From the NCBI RefSeq assembly GCF_004345665.1, contig NZ_SLWR01000004.1, forward strand, positions 1 through 64,000: DNA of 64,000 nucleotides. Direction: 5' to 3'. Position 1 is the first letter of the stretch, and each line of letters starts with the position of its first letter. Both the position numbers and the translations under genes were made by a program. Below are positions 30,911-39,490 of this stretch, in pieces. Source of the DNA: Kribbella antiqua (GTDB lineage: Bacteria > Actinomycetota > Actinomycetes > Propionibacteriales > Kribbellaceae). The notes beneath the pieces were generated by a model, which saw only the letters and a list, made by a program, of their open reading frames with translations, did no database searches and had not been told where the DNA came from.

Positions 30911-32791
30911 ATGACTGAGCTGGAACGACACTCCTACGACGTCGTCGTGATCGGGGCCGGCGGCGCCGGCCTGCGTGCGGCGATCGAGGCCCGCGAGCAG
31001 GGCAAGCGCACCGCGATCGTGTGCAAGTCGCTGTTCGGCAAGGCGCACACCGTGATGGCCGAGGGCGGTTGCGCGGCCGCGATGGGCAACGCGAACTCGA
31101 ACGACAACTGGCAGGTCCACTTCCGCGACACGATGCGCGGCGGCAAGTTCCTGAACAACTGGCGGATGGCCGAGCTGCATGCGCAGGAGGCCCCCGACCG
31201 GGTCTGGGAACTCGAGACGTACGGCGCTCTGTTCGACCGTACGCCGGACGGCCGGATCAGCCAGCGCAACTTCGGCGGCCACACGTACCCGCGGCTCGCG
31301 CACGTCGGCGACCGCACCGGCCTGGAGCTGATCCGCACCCTGCAGCAGAAGATCGTCTCGCTGCAGCAGGAGGACTTCGAGGCGACCGGCGACTACGAGG
31401 CCAACCTCAAAGTGTACGCCGAGTGCACCGTGACCGAGCTGTTGAAGGACGGCGACGCGATCTCCGGCGCCTTCGGGTACTGGCGCGAGTCCGGCCGCTT
31501 CATCCTGTTCGACGCACCGGCCGTCGTACTGGCGACCGGTGGAGTCGGCAAGTCCTTCAAGGTCACCTCGAACTCCTGGGAGTACACCGGTGACGGGCAC
31601 GCGCTGGCGATGCGGGCCGGCGCGACGCTGATCAACATGGAGTTCATCCAGTTCCACCCGACCGGTATGGTCTGGCCGCCTTCGGTGAAGGGCATCCTGG
31701 TCACCGAGTCGGTTCGCGGCGACGGCGGCGTACTGAAGAACTCCGAAGGCAAGCGGTTCATGTTCGACTACGTGCCGGACGTGTTCCGGGCGCAGTACGC
31801 CGAGACCGAGGACGAGGCGGACCGCTGGTACAAGGACCCGGACAACAACCGGCGTCCACCGGAGCTGCTGCCGCGTGACGAGGTCGCCCGGGCGATCAAC
31901 TCCGAGGTGAAGGCCGGTCGCGGTACGCCGCACGGCGGTGTCTTCCTGGACGTGTCGTCGCGACTGCCGGCCGAGGAGATCACCCGCCGGCTGCCGTCGA
32001 TGCACCACCAGTTCAAGGAGCTGGCGGACGTCGACATCACCGCGGAGCCGATGGAGGTCGGACCGACCTGTCACTACGTGATGGGTGGCGTCGAGGTCGA
32101 CCCGGACACGGCACAGTCCGTCGTACCAGGGCTCTTCGCGGCCGGTGAGGTCGCGGGCGGCATGCACGGATCGAACCGGCTGGGCGGCAACTCGCTGTCC
32201 GACCTGCTGGTGTTCGGGCGTCGCGCCGGGATGGGTGCGGCGATGTACGTCGACCAGCTCGGCAGCGAGCGGCCGAAGATCGCCGAGGCGGACATCGACG
32301 CGGCGGCAGCCGAGGCGCTGGCGCCGTTCGAGCTCGAGGGCGGCGAGAACCCGTACTCGATCCACCAGGAACTGCAGCAGTCGATGAACGACCTGGTCGG
32401 CATCATCCGCAAGGAAGAGGAGATGGAGCAGGCGCTCGGCCGGCTGGCCGAGTTCCGCGGCCGGATCGCGAAGATGACGGTGGAGGGCCACCGGCAGTTC
32501 AACCCCGGCTGGCACCTCGCGCTCGACCTGCGCAACATGCTGACCGTGTCGGAGTGCGTGGCGAAGGCGGCGCTGCAGCGGCAGGAGTCCCGCGGCGGTC
32601 ACACCCGCGACGACTACCCGGGTATGAACGCCGACTGGCGCAAGCTGCTGCTGGTCTGCTCGCTCGACGCCGACGGCGGGGTCAATGTGGTCAAGAAGGA
32701 CCAGATCCCGATGCGTGACGACCTGCTCGAACTGTTCGAACTCGATGAGCTCAAGAAGTACCTGACGGATGAGGAGCTGCCGGTTTCATGA
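30911..32791 (+). CDS. sdhA: succinate dehydrogenase flavoprotein subunit
   Basis: A 626-residue FAD subunit that oxidises succinate to fumarate. The dinucleotide fold VVVIGAGGAGLRAAIEA (11-27) is followed by AHTVMAEGG, where H46 is the expected covalent FAD attachment. The active-site region TCHYVMGGVEVDPDT and the C-terminal ESRGGHTRDDYP (substrate Arg/His) are intact. The length is normal for the mycobacterial-type enzyme. Its stop overlaps the sdhB start (ATGA, 32788-32791). Confidence 0.96.
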   Translation: MTELERHSYDVVVIGAGGAGLRAAIEAREQGKRTAIVCKSLFGKAHTVMAEGGCAAAMGNANSNDNWQVHFRDTMRGGKFLNNWRMAELHAQEAPDRVWELETYGALFDRTPDGRISQRNFGGHTYPRLAHVGDRTGLELIRTLQQKIVSLQQEDFEATGDYEANLKVYAECTVTELLKDGDAISGAFGYWRESGRFILFDAPAVVLATGGVGKSFKVTSNSWEYTGDGHALAMRAGATLINMEFIQFHPTGMVWPPSVKGILVTESVRGDGGVLKNSEGKRFMFDYVPDVFRAQYAETEDEADRWYKDPDNNRRPPELLPRDEVARAINSEVKAGRGTPHGGVFLDVSSRLPAEEITRRLPSMHHQFKELADVDITAEPMEVGPTCHYVMGGVEVDPDTAQSVVPGLFAAGEVAGGMHGSNRLGGNSLSDLLVFGRRAGMGAAMYVDQLGSERPKIAEADIDAAAAEALAPFELEGGENPYSIHQELQQSMNDLVGIIRKEEEMEQALGRLAEFRGRIAKMTVEGHRQFNPGWHLALDLRNMLTVSECVAKAALQRQESRGGHTRDDYPGMNADWRKLLLVCSLDADGGVNVVKKDQIPMRDDLLELFELDELKKYLTDEELPVS

Positions 32792-33540
32792 GCTACAAAG
32801 GCAAATTCCGTGTCTGGCGGGGAGATTCCGAGGGCGGTGAGCTCAAGGACTACGAGGTCGAGGTGAACGAGGGCGAGGTCGTCCTCGACGTGATCCACCG
32901 GCTGCAGGCGACGCAGGCGCCGGACCTCGCGGTCCGGTGGAACTGCAAGGCCGGCAAGTGCGGCTCCTGCAGTGCCGAGGTCAACGGCATGCCGAAGCTG
33001 ATGTGCATGTGCCGGATGAACACGTTCGCCGAGGACGAGGTCGTCACGGTCACCCCGATGCGCACCTTTCCGGTGATGCGGGACCTGGTCACCGACGTCT
33101 CGTACAACTACACCAAGGCGCGTGAGATCCCGGCCTTCAAGCCGCCGGCGGACGTGAAGCCGGGCGAGTACCGGATGCAGCAGGTGGACGTCGAGCGCTC
33201 GCAGGAGTTCCGCAAGTGCATCGAGTGCTTCCTGTGCCAGAACACCTGCCACGTGATCCGTGACCACGAGGAGAACAAGGAGAGCTTCTCCGGTCCTCGC
33301 TTCCTGATGCGGATCGCCGAGCTGGACATGCACCCGCTGGACGCGGCCGACCGGCAGAACGAGGCCCAGGAACAGCACGGCCTCGGCTTCTGCAACATCA
33401 CCAAGTGCTGCACCGAGGTCTGCCCCGAGCACATCAAGATCACCGACAACGCGCTGATCCCGATGAAGGAACGCGTCGTCGACCGCAAGTACGACCCGCT
33501 GGTCTGGCTCGGCAACAAAATCCGCCGCCGCCCCGCCTGA
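32788..33540 (+). CDS. sdhB: succinate dehydrogenase iron-sulfur subunit
   Basis: A 250-residue electron-transfer subunit. The [2Fe-2S] cysteines are C53, C58, C61 and C73 (WNCKAGKCGSC...LMC). The ferredoxin-like domain has C144, C147, C150 and C154 (CIECFLCQNTC) and C202, C208 and C212 for the 4Fe and 3Fe clusters. It is the last gene of the operon, followed by a strong terminator at 33553. Confidence 0.96.
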   Translation: MSYKGKFRVWRGDSEGGELKDYEVEVNEGEVVLDVIHRLQATQAPDLAVRWNCKAGKCGSCSAEVNGMPKLMCMCRMNTFAEDEVVTVTPMRTFPVMRDLVTDVSYNYTKAREIPAFKPPADVKPGEYRMQQVDVERSQEFRKCIECFLCQNTCHVIRDHEENKESFSGPRFLMRIAELDMHPLDAADRQNEAQEQHGLGFCNITKCCTEVCPEHIKITDNALIPMKERVVDRKYDPLVWLGNKIRRRPA

Positions 33541-33552
33541 CCCCAACACCCC

Positions 33553-33586
33553 GAGCCCCCTGGCGCCACCCGGAGCCAGGGGGCTC
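33553..33586 (+). terminator. sdh operon terminator
   Basis: GAGCCCCCTGGC (33553-33564), 10-base loop, GCCAGGGGGCTC (33575-33586): a perfect 12-bp stem 13 bp after the sdhB stop. Confidence 0.9.
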
Positions 33587-33620
33587 ACTGGGCCCCGCCC
33601 CCATCGCGCCCCTCCCCGCC

Positions 33621-33710
33621 ACATTTGCTGGGTTCACCCATCAAATGCAGGGTTCCCCGCGCGCATCCGGACGGTGAACCCACAAGGTGGTGGGTGAACC
33701 CACCAAACGG
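33621..33710. repeat. Long palindromic repeat, copy C
   Basis: The left arm CATTTGCTGGGTTCACCCAT then CAAATGCAGGGTTCCCCGC is mirrored by GGTGAACCCACAAGGTGG and TGGGTGAACCCACCAAACGG. The half-site sequences match copies A (1068) and B (2152) closely, yet no DUF559 gene lies here. It sits between the sdh terminator and the MFS promoter. Confidence 0.85.
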
Positions 33711-33771
33711 CTCGGCGTGGGGCGGGCCTTGGGGCAGCATCGGCGAGGGCACTGCCGGTCCTCCATCTGGC

Positions 33772-33802
33772 TTGACTTCAAGCTCACTTGAGCTTCGAAG
33801 AT
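33772..33802 (+). promoter_or_regulatory. MerR/SoxR-like promoter of MFS gene
   Basis: The -35-like TTGACT (33772-33777) is followed after 19 bases by GAAGAT (33797-33802). The spacer holds TCAAGCTCACTTGA (33778-33791), arms TCAAG/CTTGA. A 19-bp spacer with a central palindrome is the hallmark of MerR-family promoters, and the arms resemble a SoxR box. A start of transcription near 33810 would make the mRNA leaderless at the second ATG. Confidence 0.65.
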
Positions 33803-33809
33803 GTCGGCC

Positions 33810-35228
33810 ATGACCACGATCGACGCCTCCGCCCCGCAACGGCTGTTCAGTGGCCGTCACCTGCCGCTCGTGCTCGGCGTAGTCGGCCTCGTCACGCTCG
33901 GCGCGTTCGAGAACCGTGCCGTCGGTACGGCGTTGCCGACGATGGTGCGCGAGTTCGACGCACTCGGCAGCTTCGGGCTGGCGAACGCGGCCCCGAACGC
34001 GAGCTATCTCATCTCGCTCGCGATCGCCGGGCTGTGGTCCGACCGGCGCGGGCCGATCCCGACGCTGCGGACCGGCGCGATCGCATTCACCCTCGCGCAG
34101 CTGCTGGTCGGCACCGCGACAGCGATGCCGATGGTCGTCGCGGGCCGCTTGCTCAGCGGCTTGGCCGAAGGGCTGCTCGACGTGTCGCTGATGGTGCTGG
34201 TCGCCCGCGCGCTGCCCGCCGTACTGCGGCCGAAGATGTTCTCGCTGTTCGCGGCGATGTGGATCCTGCCGTCGGTGCTCGGTCCGGTGCTGACCGGCCT
34301 GGTCACCGAGGAGTTCGGCTGGCGGTGGGTGTTCCTGGGCGCGGTGGCTCTGATCGTGCCGAGCTGGATGCTGCTCGGCCCGGCGATGCGCCAAGCGGCC
34401 GACGCTCCGGATCCGGAGCACAGCCCCGAGGAGGTGGCGGAGCTCGAGTCTAGGCGGGCGATGTTGCCGTGGGCGCTTGCGGCGTCGGTCGCGCTGTTCT
34501 CGATGACGCTCGCTGGTGGTCATCTGGAGTCGCATCCGGTGATCGGCGGGGTGGTGATTCCGGTGGCGCTGGTGTTCCTCGGGCTGGCCGCCGTACGGGT
34601 GATGCCGAAGGGGACGTTCGTGGCGCGGCGTGGATTCCCTGCGGTGGTTGCGGTTCGCGGTCTCGGTGGTGCGGCGTTCGCAGGGGTCGGTGGTTATCTG
34701 CCGCTGCTGCTCACGTTGCAGCACAACTTCAACCCGGCACGCGCCGGGGTGACGTTGTCGATCACCGGCGTGAGCTGGGCGTTCGGGTCCTGGTTGCAGG
34801 GTCGTGAGCACGGCATCGCGAGGGTCAACGTACTGCGGTCCGGTCTCGCGTTGATGACTGTCGGCATCGCAGTCACGTCGTTGCTGGCGTGGACTGATGC
34901 GACTCCTTGGATCGGATTGATCGGCTGGTCGTTCGCCGGCATCGGGATGGGCCTGAGCTCGTCGAGCTTGTCGGTGCTCACGCTGGACCTGTCCGACCAG
35001 ACGAACACCGGCCGCAACAGCAGCGCCGCCCAGATGGCCGGCACGATGAGCATCGCCACCGCCCTGGCCGTCAGCGGCACCCTCCTCGCCCTGAACTCCT
35101 CGAACCCGCAGCCATGGGTCTTCGGCGCCATCATCACCGCCGGCTCCGCCACCGCCCTGCTGGGCCTCCTCACCGCCGGCCGCGTCCGCCTTTCCGCCGC
35201 CAGCATGGTTGCCGCCAGCAACAGCTGA
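33810..35228 (+). CDS. MFS transporter (drug-efflux-like)
   Basis: A 472-residue inner-membrane transporter of the major facilitator superfamily with about 13-14 helices. Motif A-like LWSDRRGPIPTLRTGA follows helix 2, and GWRWVFLGAVALIVPSWML is typical of DHA2-type exporters. A long cytosolic linker (AADAPDPEHSPEEVAELE) divides the halves. ATG 33810 is favoured because the promoter predicts transcription starting there; ATG 33801 is the alternative. Efflux of a redox-active or toxic compound is inferred from the SoxR-like promoter. Confidence 0.88.
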   Translation: MTTIDASAPQRLFSGRHLPLVLGVVGLVTLGAFENRAVGTALPTMVREFDALGSFGLANAAPNASYLISLAIAGLWSDRRGPIPTLRTGAIAFTLAQLLVGTATAMPMVVAGRLLSGLAEGLLDVSLMVLVARALPAVLRPKMFSLFAAMWILPSVLGPVLTGLVTEEFGWRWVFLGAVALIVPSWMLLGPAMRQAADAPDPEHSPEEVAELESRRAMLPWALAASVALFSMTLAGGHLESHPVIGGVVIPVALVFLGLAAVRVMPKGTFVARRGFPAVVAVRGLGGAAFAGVGGYLPLLLTLQHNFNPARAGVTLSITGVSWAFGSWLQGREHGIARVNVLRSGLALMTVGIAVTSLLAWTDATPWIGLIGWSFAGIGMGLSSSSLSVLTLDLSDQTNTGRNSSAAQMAGTMSIATALAVSGTLLALNSSNPQPWVFGAIITAGSATALLGLLTAGRVRLSAASMVAASNS

Positions 35229-35283
35229 ACCCCAGCCGGCGCCTCGGGCGGTGTGAACTCGGCAGTAGGTCTAGAGTGTCGTC

Positions 35284-35571
35284 ATGGCTGAGCTGCTGAC
35301 CGATGACCAGATCGACATGGCGATCCGTGACCACCTGCCGCAGTGGAAGGTTGTCGACAACGCGCTGGTCCGCAGCGTCAAGAAGGAAACGTTCCTGGAC
35401 GGTATCCGCCTGGTCGCCACGGTCGCTCAGCTGGCAGAGTCGATGAACCACCACCCGGACATCGACATCCGCTGGACCACCATCACGTTCCGGGTCAGCA
35501 GCCACGACGCGGGCGGCATCACCGAGGACGACCTGGTCCTCGCGCGGCACATCGACACCGCGGCGGGCTGA
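35284..35571 (+). CDS. 4a-hydroxytetrahydrobiopterin dehydratase (pterin-4a-carbinolamine dehydratase)
   Basis: A 95-residue enzyme that recycles oxidised pterin cofactor. The signature ESMNHHPDIDI places the active-site His pair at 56-57, followed by TITFRVSSHDAGGITEDDLVLA. No phenylalanine hydroxylase is nearby, and the family also occurs as a moonlighting regulator or molybdopterin-related protein. GC-rich and housekeeping-like. Confidence 0.93.
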   Translation: MAELLTDDQIDMAIRDHLPQWKVVDNALVRSVKKETFLDGIRLVATVAQLAESMNHHPDIDIRWTTITFRVSSHDAGGITEDDLVLARHIDTAAG

Positions 35572-35646
35572 CCTCTTCACGTCATGTCGTAGGCCTGCCA
35601 GTTCGATACCTGGCCCAGTACGGCATTCCGCGCGTACATCTGGAGC

Positions 35647-36678
35647 ATGCTCGCCACCGCCCTCGCCGCATGGCTCGTCCTTCCGCAACCCGGCTGGTTC
35701 TGGAACCGGCCGCACTGCGACACCGTGTACGGCGACGGGTCGGTGACCATCACCGAGTCCGACGGCCAGACCCTCGCCCCGACGACAGGCAGACTGCAGC
35801 CCGTCACGTACGCGAAGGTCGCCGTGCTCGAGGAACCCAACACGCTCATCACCATCGGCCGCCAGTCGATCCAGCGCTCCAGCGACGCCGGCTGCAGTTG
35901 GCAACTGCTCGACAAGACCGCCGACGACCTCAGCACGTACGACGTCGAGCCGGGCCCGGGCGACACGGCGTACATCTACAGCGTGAACGACCAGCCGATC
36001 CACCGGGTGAAGGGCAGCGCCGTCACCACCGTGCAGGGACCGAACAACGGCGGCGGCTTGGCCGCACTCGTCGCGGCCCCTGGCAAGCTCCGAGCGGTTG
36101 CCGGGGATGGTCAGGTCTACGACTCGTACGACGACGGCCTGAGCTGGCGGCGAATCGGCGTACCGGCAGCTCGCGATCTCTACCTGTACGACGCTGTCGT
36201 CGACCCTCGCAACCACGACCACATCGTCATCGGGGTGATGTCGGACGGCGTCTTCGTCACGTACGACGGCGGTCACACCTGGATCCGGTCGAAGCCGGTG
36301 AGCCGGGTGAACGCGTTCAGCCTGGCGATCTCGCCGGCGGACCCGTCGAAGGTCTGGCTGGAGGGATACGACCGGGACCGGTCGACGCGGTTCATCTGGG
36401 AGTCGGCGGACGGCGGGCTGAAGTTCGAGCCGGTGCTGGATCAGAGCCGGGCCGACCTGATCAACGGCAACAAGATGTGGGCCAGCCCGGTCGATCCGGA
36501 CCTGCTCTACTTCAGCTTCGGCACCTCGTTCGCCGGCTACGGCGCCGACCTCTACCGGTTCCGGCCGTCGACGGGCGAGCTGACCAAGCAGCACAACAAG
36601 CACGACGGCATCCCCTCGCTGGCCTTCAGCCCAGCGGATCCCGGCATCCTCTACCTGGGGTTGGCCGAAGAGAGGTAA
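35647..36678 (+). CDS. BNR/Asp-box repeat beta-propeller protein
   Basis: A 343-residue protein. The N-terminus (MLATALAAWLVLPQPGW) is a short hydrophobic export or anchor segment. The body carries Asp-box repeats of sialidase-like propellers: SSDAGCSWQ, SYDDGLSWR, TYDGGHTWI and SADGGLKF. No sialidase catalytic residues are evident, so it is more likely a structural, YCF48-like or binding protein outside the membrane. The substrate is unknown. A short gap after it leads to a GTG-start gene. Confidence 0.75.
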   Translation: MLATALAAWLVLPQPGWFWNRPHCDTVYGDGSVTITESDGQTLAPTTGRLQPVTYAKVAVLEEPNTLITIGRQSIQRSSDAGCSWQLLDKTADDLSTYDVEPGPGDTAYIYSVNDQPIHRVKGSAVTTVQGPNNGGGLAALVAAPGKLRAVAGDGQVYDSYDDGLSWRRIGVPAARDLYLYDAVVDPRNHDHIVIGVMSDGVFVTYDGGHTWIRSKPVSRVNAFSLAISPADPSKVWLEGYDRDRSTRFIWESADGGLKFEPVLDQSRADLINGNKMWASPVDPDLLYFSFGTSFAGYGADLYRFRPSTGELTKQHNKHDGIPSLAFSPADPGILYLGLAEER

Positions 36679-36714
36679 GTCTCTGCCCCGGCAAGGATCA
36701 GTTACCGTTGGCCA

Positions 36715-37539
36715 GTGACGACTGCTGAGGAATATCGCCTGCTGGGGTTCAGCGACGAGGATCGTGAGGCTGCCGAGGCTTTCGAGGCGGACCCGATCGT
36801 CGTCAAGGATCTGGCCGACCAGCTCCGCGCGGAGCTGGGCAAGCTCGGCCGCGAGCCGCGGCTGCGGATGCCCGAGGATCCGCGCAACTCGGTCCAGGCG
36901 TTCCTGGACACCGTGCCCGATATACGGCGCTTCCATGCCGAGCGCGGCATCCCCGACGACATCAGCTGGGCGACTCTCGCCGACTTGGGCCAGCAGCTGA
37001 AGGTGCATCGCCGTACCAACGGCGACTACGGCCTGGAGACGCACTGGTGGATGACGATTCACTGGACCGGCCAGATCTACGCGCTCGGCCGGCTGCAGTA
37101 CCTGCTCCACCAGGTCCCGGCGGACAAGCCCGTGCCGGGGACCGAGCCCGGCGAGTGGGTGATCGGCGTACACATCCCGGAGACCGGCCCGCTCACTCCA
37201 TCGCTTGTCGACGACAGCTTGGCGCAGGCGCGGGAGTTCTTCCCGCGCTACTTCCCGGAGTATCCGGTGAAGACGGCGACGCTGTGGTCGTGGCTGATCG
37301 ACCCGTACCTGCTCGACAACCTGCCGCCGGAGTCGAACATGGTCCGCTTCGGCCGCCGCTTCACGCCGTACGGCGAACCGACTGACAGCCAGGACGGCGC
37401 GATCTTCTTCACCTTCCGTACGCACGGTCTGGATCGGCTGGACGAATTGCCGCAGGACACCACGCTGCAGCGGCTGGTGGTCGGGCGCATCAAGAACGGC
37501 GGCACGTGGCAGAGCGCTTACGGGTATCTGCGCCTTTGA
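36715..37539 (+). CDS. acyltransferase domain-containing protein (GNAT-like, DUF5596 type)
   Basis: A 274-residue cytosolic protein. An N-terminal helical region (1-95) is followed by a mixed alpha/beta C-terminal part with the segments LETHWWMTIHWTGQIYALGRLQYLL, GVHIPETGPLTPSLVDDSLAQA and KTATLWSWLIDPYLLDNLP. This pattern is that of actinobacterial proteins annotated as acyltransferases with a GNAT-like C-terminus. The reaction is unknown. GTG 36715 is the start. Confidence 0.65.
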   Translation: MTTAEEYRLLGFSDEDREAAEAFEADPIVVKDLADQLRAELGKLGREPRLRMPEDPRNSVQAFLDTVPDIRRFHAERGIPDDISWATLADLGQQLKVHRRTNGDYGLETHWWMTIHWTGQIYALGRLQYLLHQVPADKPVPGTEPGEWVIGVHIPETGPLTPSLVDDSLAQAREFFPRYFPEYPVKTATLWSWLIDPYLLDNLPPESNMVRFGRRFTPYGEPTDSQDGAIFFTFRTHGLDRLDELPQDTTLQRLVVGRIKNGGTWQSAYGYLRL

Positions 37540-37573
37540 CCTATAGCGTGGTCTAGGACCTAGCGTCGGTCGC

Positions 37574-38254
37574 ATGACTGTCACGCTGATCACCGGAGGG
37601 TCCAGCGGCATCGGTGCCGCGGTGGCCCGGCAACTGCTCGCACTGGGCCACCAAGTCACGATCACCGGCCGGGACAAGTCCCGCCTCGATGCCTTCGGCT
37701 CAGATGCCCTGACTGTGGTCGGAGATGCCGCCGAGCCGTCCGCTGCGTCAGATGCCGTGAACCGGACCGTCGAGGCTTTCGGTCGTCTGGACAACATCGT
37801 CGCCAACGCCGGCTACGCGACCCACGACTCGATCGGCGACGGCGATCGAGTCGTGGGTTGGCGGCACATGGTCCTGACCAACGTCCTCGGGCCGGCCGCG
37901 CTGATCCACTACAGCTTGCCGGCCCTGCGGGAATCGCGCGGGCGAATCGTGCTGGTCGGCAGCCTCGCTGGGCACGTGCACACGCCGGGCAACATGTACG
38001 GCGCCACGAAGTTCGCCGTCACCGGCCTCGCCGAGAACGTCCGGCAGCTCGTCGCGCCCGACGGCATCGGCGTCACCCTCGTCTCCCCCGGCGCGGTCGA
38101 GACTGCCTTCTCAGACCCAGTCGGCGGCCTGGAGCCCGGCCTTCCCCGCATCAGCGCCGACCAGCTCGCCGCCACGATCGTCTTCGCCCTCAATCAGCCG
38201 CCTGAGGTCGACCTCAGCACGCTCATTGTCCGCCCGGTCGGCTCTGTCCGTTGA
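37574..38254 (+). CDS. SDR family oxidoreductase
   Basis: A 226-residue classical short-chain dehydrogenase with TGGSSGIG (7-14), NAGYATHD, VGSLAG (catalytic Ser) and MYGATKFA (Tyr/Lys). The last 32 bases overlap the convergent deacetylase gene. A perfect 16-bp inverted repeat lies within the coding region at 37820-37858, encoding the THDSIGDGDRVVG segment. The substrate is unknown. Confidence 0.9.
   Translation: MTVTLITGGSSGIGAAVARQLLALGHQVTITGRDKSRLDAFGSDALTVVGDAAEPSAASDAVNRTVEAFGRLDNIVANAGYATHDSIGDGDRVVGWRHMVLTNVLGPAALIHYSLPALRESRGRIVLVGSLAGHVHTPGNMYGATKFAVTGLAENVRQLVAPDGIGVTLVSPGAVETAFSDPVGGLEPGLPRISADQLAATIVFALNQPPEVDLSTLIVRPVGSVR
37820..37858. repeat. Perfect 16-bp inverted repeat inside SDR gene
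   Basis: ACCCACGACTCGATCG (37820-37835), loop GCGACGG, CGATCGAGTCGTGGGT (37843-37858). It would form a very stable mRNA hairpin within the coding sequence. The GAGTCGTGG half also occurs in the terminator at 58541. Confidence 0.9.
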
Positions 38255-39419
38255 CGCCGTACGTGTTGAGCCAACTGACCAGCTCGATGTTGCTGACGCA
38301 GCGGACGTCCGGCTGGGTGCAGGTCTCCTCGACGAACGTGGTTAGGGCGTCGGAGTAGACGCTGTTGTTCCAGCGGTTGAAGTGGTTGCCGAGGAACAGC
38401 GGCGGGTTCCCGTTGGCCCGCGACCGCGCGAGCGCCTGCCGGTACGTGGCAAGCACCTGCGCCTTGAGCGCGGGCGCCTGTGCGACCGGGACCGTGCGGG
38501 CCCCGGTCTGGGTGAACCAGAGGTTGTAGTCCATCGTCAGCGTGTTTCTGCCTGTGCCCGCGAGCTCGACCGACTGCAGCGGGAAGTCCCACAGACCGTC
38601 GGACTTCTTCGGCCAGGCGATGTAGCCGGGCTCCGTAGCGTCGTACAGCATGCCGCGCTGGACCATCGCCTGCCGGTAGGCCGACCTGTCACCTTCGAGG
38701 CACGGCGTCCGCATGCCCTGCACCGTCGCCGGGTCGAAGGGAGCCTGGCTGGGGCCGGTACGGACCATCTGGTCGAACGACTGAAGCTCCGCGGTCCATT
38801 GCGCTGCCGTCCAGCGGCCGACGCCGTTCTTGCCGCAGAAGTGACCGTTGGCGTGGGTGCCGATCTCGTGGCCCTCCGCGATCGCCTGCCGCAGTACGGC
38901 GCTGCGGCCCTGAATGCTGGCGGTGTCGCTCCAGCCGATATCGGACGAGCCGGGCTTCTGGTACGGCGGCTTGTAGTCGTCACGGCGGGACCACGGATAC
39001 AGGTACGGTCCGGACAGGAAGAACGTCATCCGGGCGTCGACCTGTTTGGCGACGGCCCGCCAGCGCGACCAGAGTGCGAGGTCGCCGGCGCCGTCGAAGG
39101 AGACGACGACGAAGAGCGGCGGCTTGCCGTCTTTCAGCCCGGCAGGGAACGTTCGCGTCACCGGAGCGGCGTTCCCGGGCTGCCCCGTGTGGGTTGGCAC
39201 CGTGGGGCTTGGCGTCGTGGCTGCTGGCGCCGTCGGGCTAGGCGTGGGTGTGGGGGTGGTGGGTTTGCTGGGCATGGCCGGTGTGCTGGGGCTGGGCTTC
39301 GGCTTGGTCGCCGTACTCGGGCTGGGAGAGCCCTCCAGGGGTACGTCGGCACATCCGGCCAGCAGCGCCGCCAGCACGAGCGCGGCGCCCAAGAGGTTTG
39401 CCCCAGGCCTCACCATCAC
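38223..39419 (-). CDS. lipoprotein, divergent polysaccharide-deacetylase-like
   Basis: A 398-residue lipoprotein. Signal and lipobox LAGC end at C23. A Ser/Pro/Thr linker (28-86) leads to a NodB-like fold. The usual TFDDGP reads SFDGAGD (107-113), and EIGTHANGHFC supplies the metal His pair. Because the second Asp of the motif is missing, activity may be altered. Such cell-surface proteins are frequent in actinobacteria. GTG 39419 or ATG 39416 is the start. It overlaps the convergent SDR gene by 32 bp. Confidence 0.8.
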   Translation of the reverse strand: MMVRPGANLLGAALVLAALLAGCADVPLEGSPSPSTATKPKPSPSTPAMPSKPTTPTPTPSPTAPAATTPSPTVPTHTGQPGNAAPVTRTFPAGLKDGKPPLFVVVSFDGAGDLALWSRWRAVAKQVDARMTFFLSGPYLYPWSRRDDYKPPYQKPGSSDIGWSDTASIQGRSAVLRQAIAEGHEIGTHANGHFCGKNGVGRWTAAQWTAELQSFDQMVRTGPSQAPFDPATVQGMRTPCLEGDRSAYRQAMVQRGMLYDATEPGYIAWPKKSDGLWDFPLQSVELAGTGRNTLTMDYNLWFTQTGARTVPVAQAPALKAQVLATYRQALARSRANGNPPLFLGNHFNRWNNSVYSDALTTFVEETCTQPDVRCVSNIELVSWLNTYGVNGQSRPGGQ

Positions 39420-39490
39420 TCAACTGACGCACGCCGGCCACGGTTGGTTGGGCCGGGACACGCGCTCGCGGGGAAGCGAGCGACGGATCG

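Noticed and set aside
30143-32602. An open frame of about 800 codons opposite sdhC and sdhA
   Set aside because: It is a shadow of conserved sdh genes, low complexity, without domains.
36100-36678. Active sialidase
   Set aside because: Only Asp-box structural repeats are visible; the Arg triad and catalytic Tyr/Glu context of sialidases were not recognised.
35170-37806. An open frame of almost 900 codons on the minus strand
   Set aside because: It spans five well-supported plus-strand genes with Arg/Val-rich low-complexity sequence.
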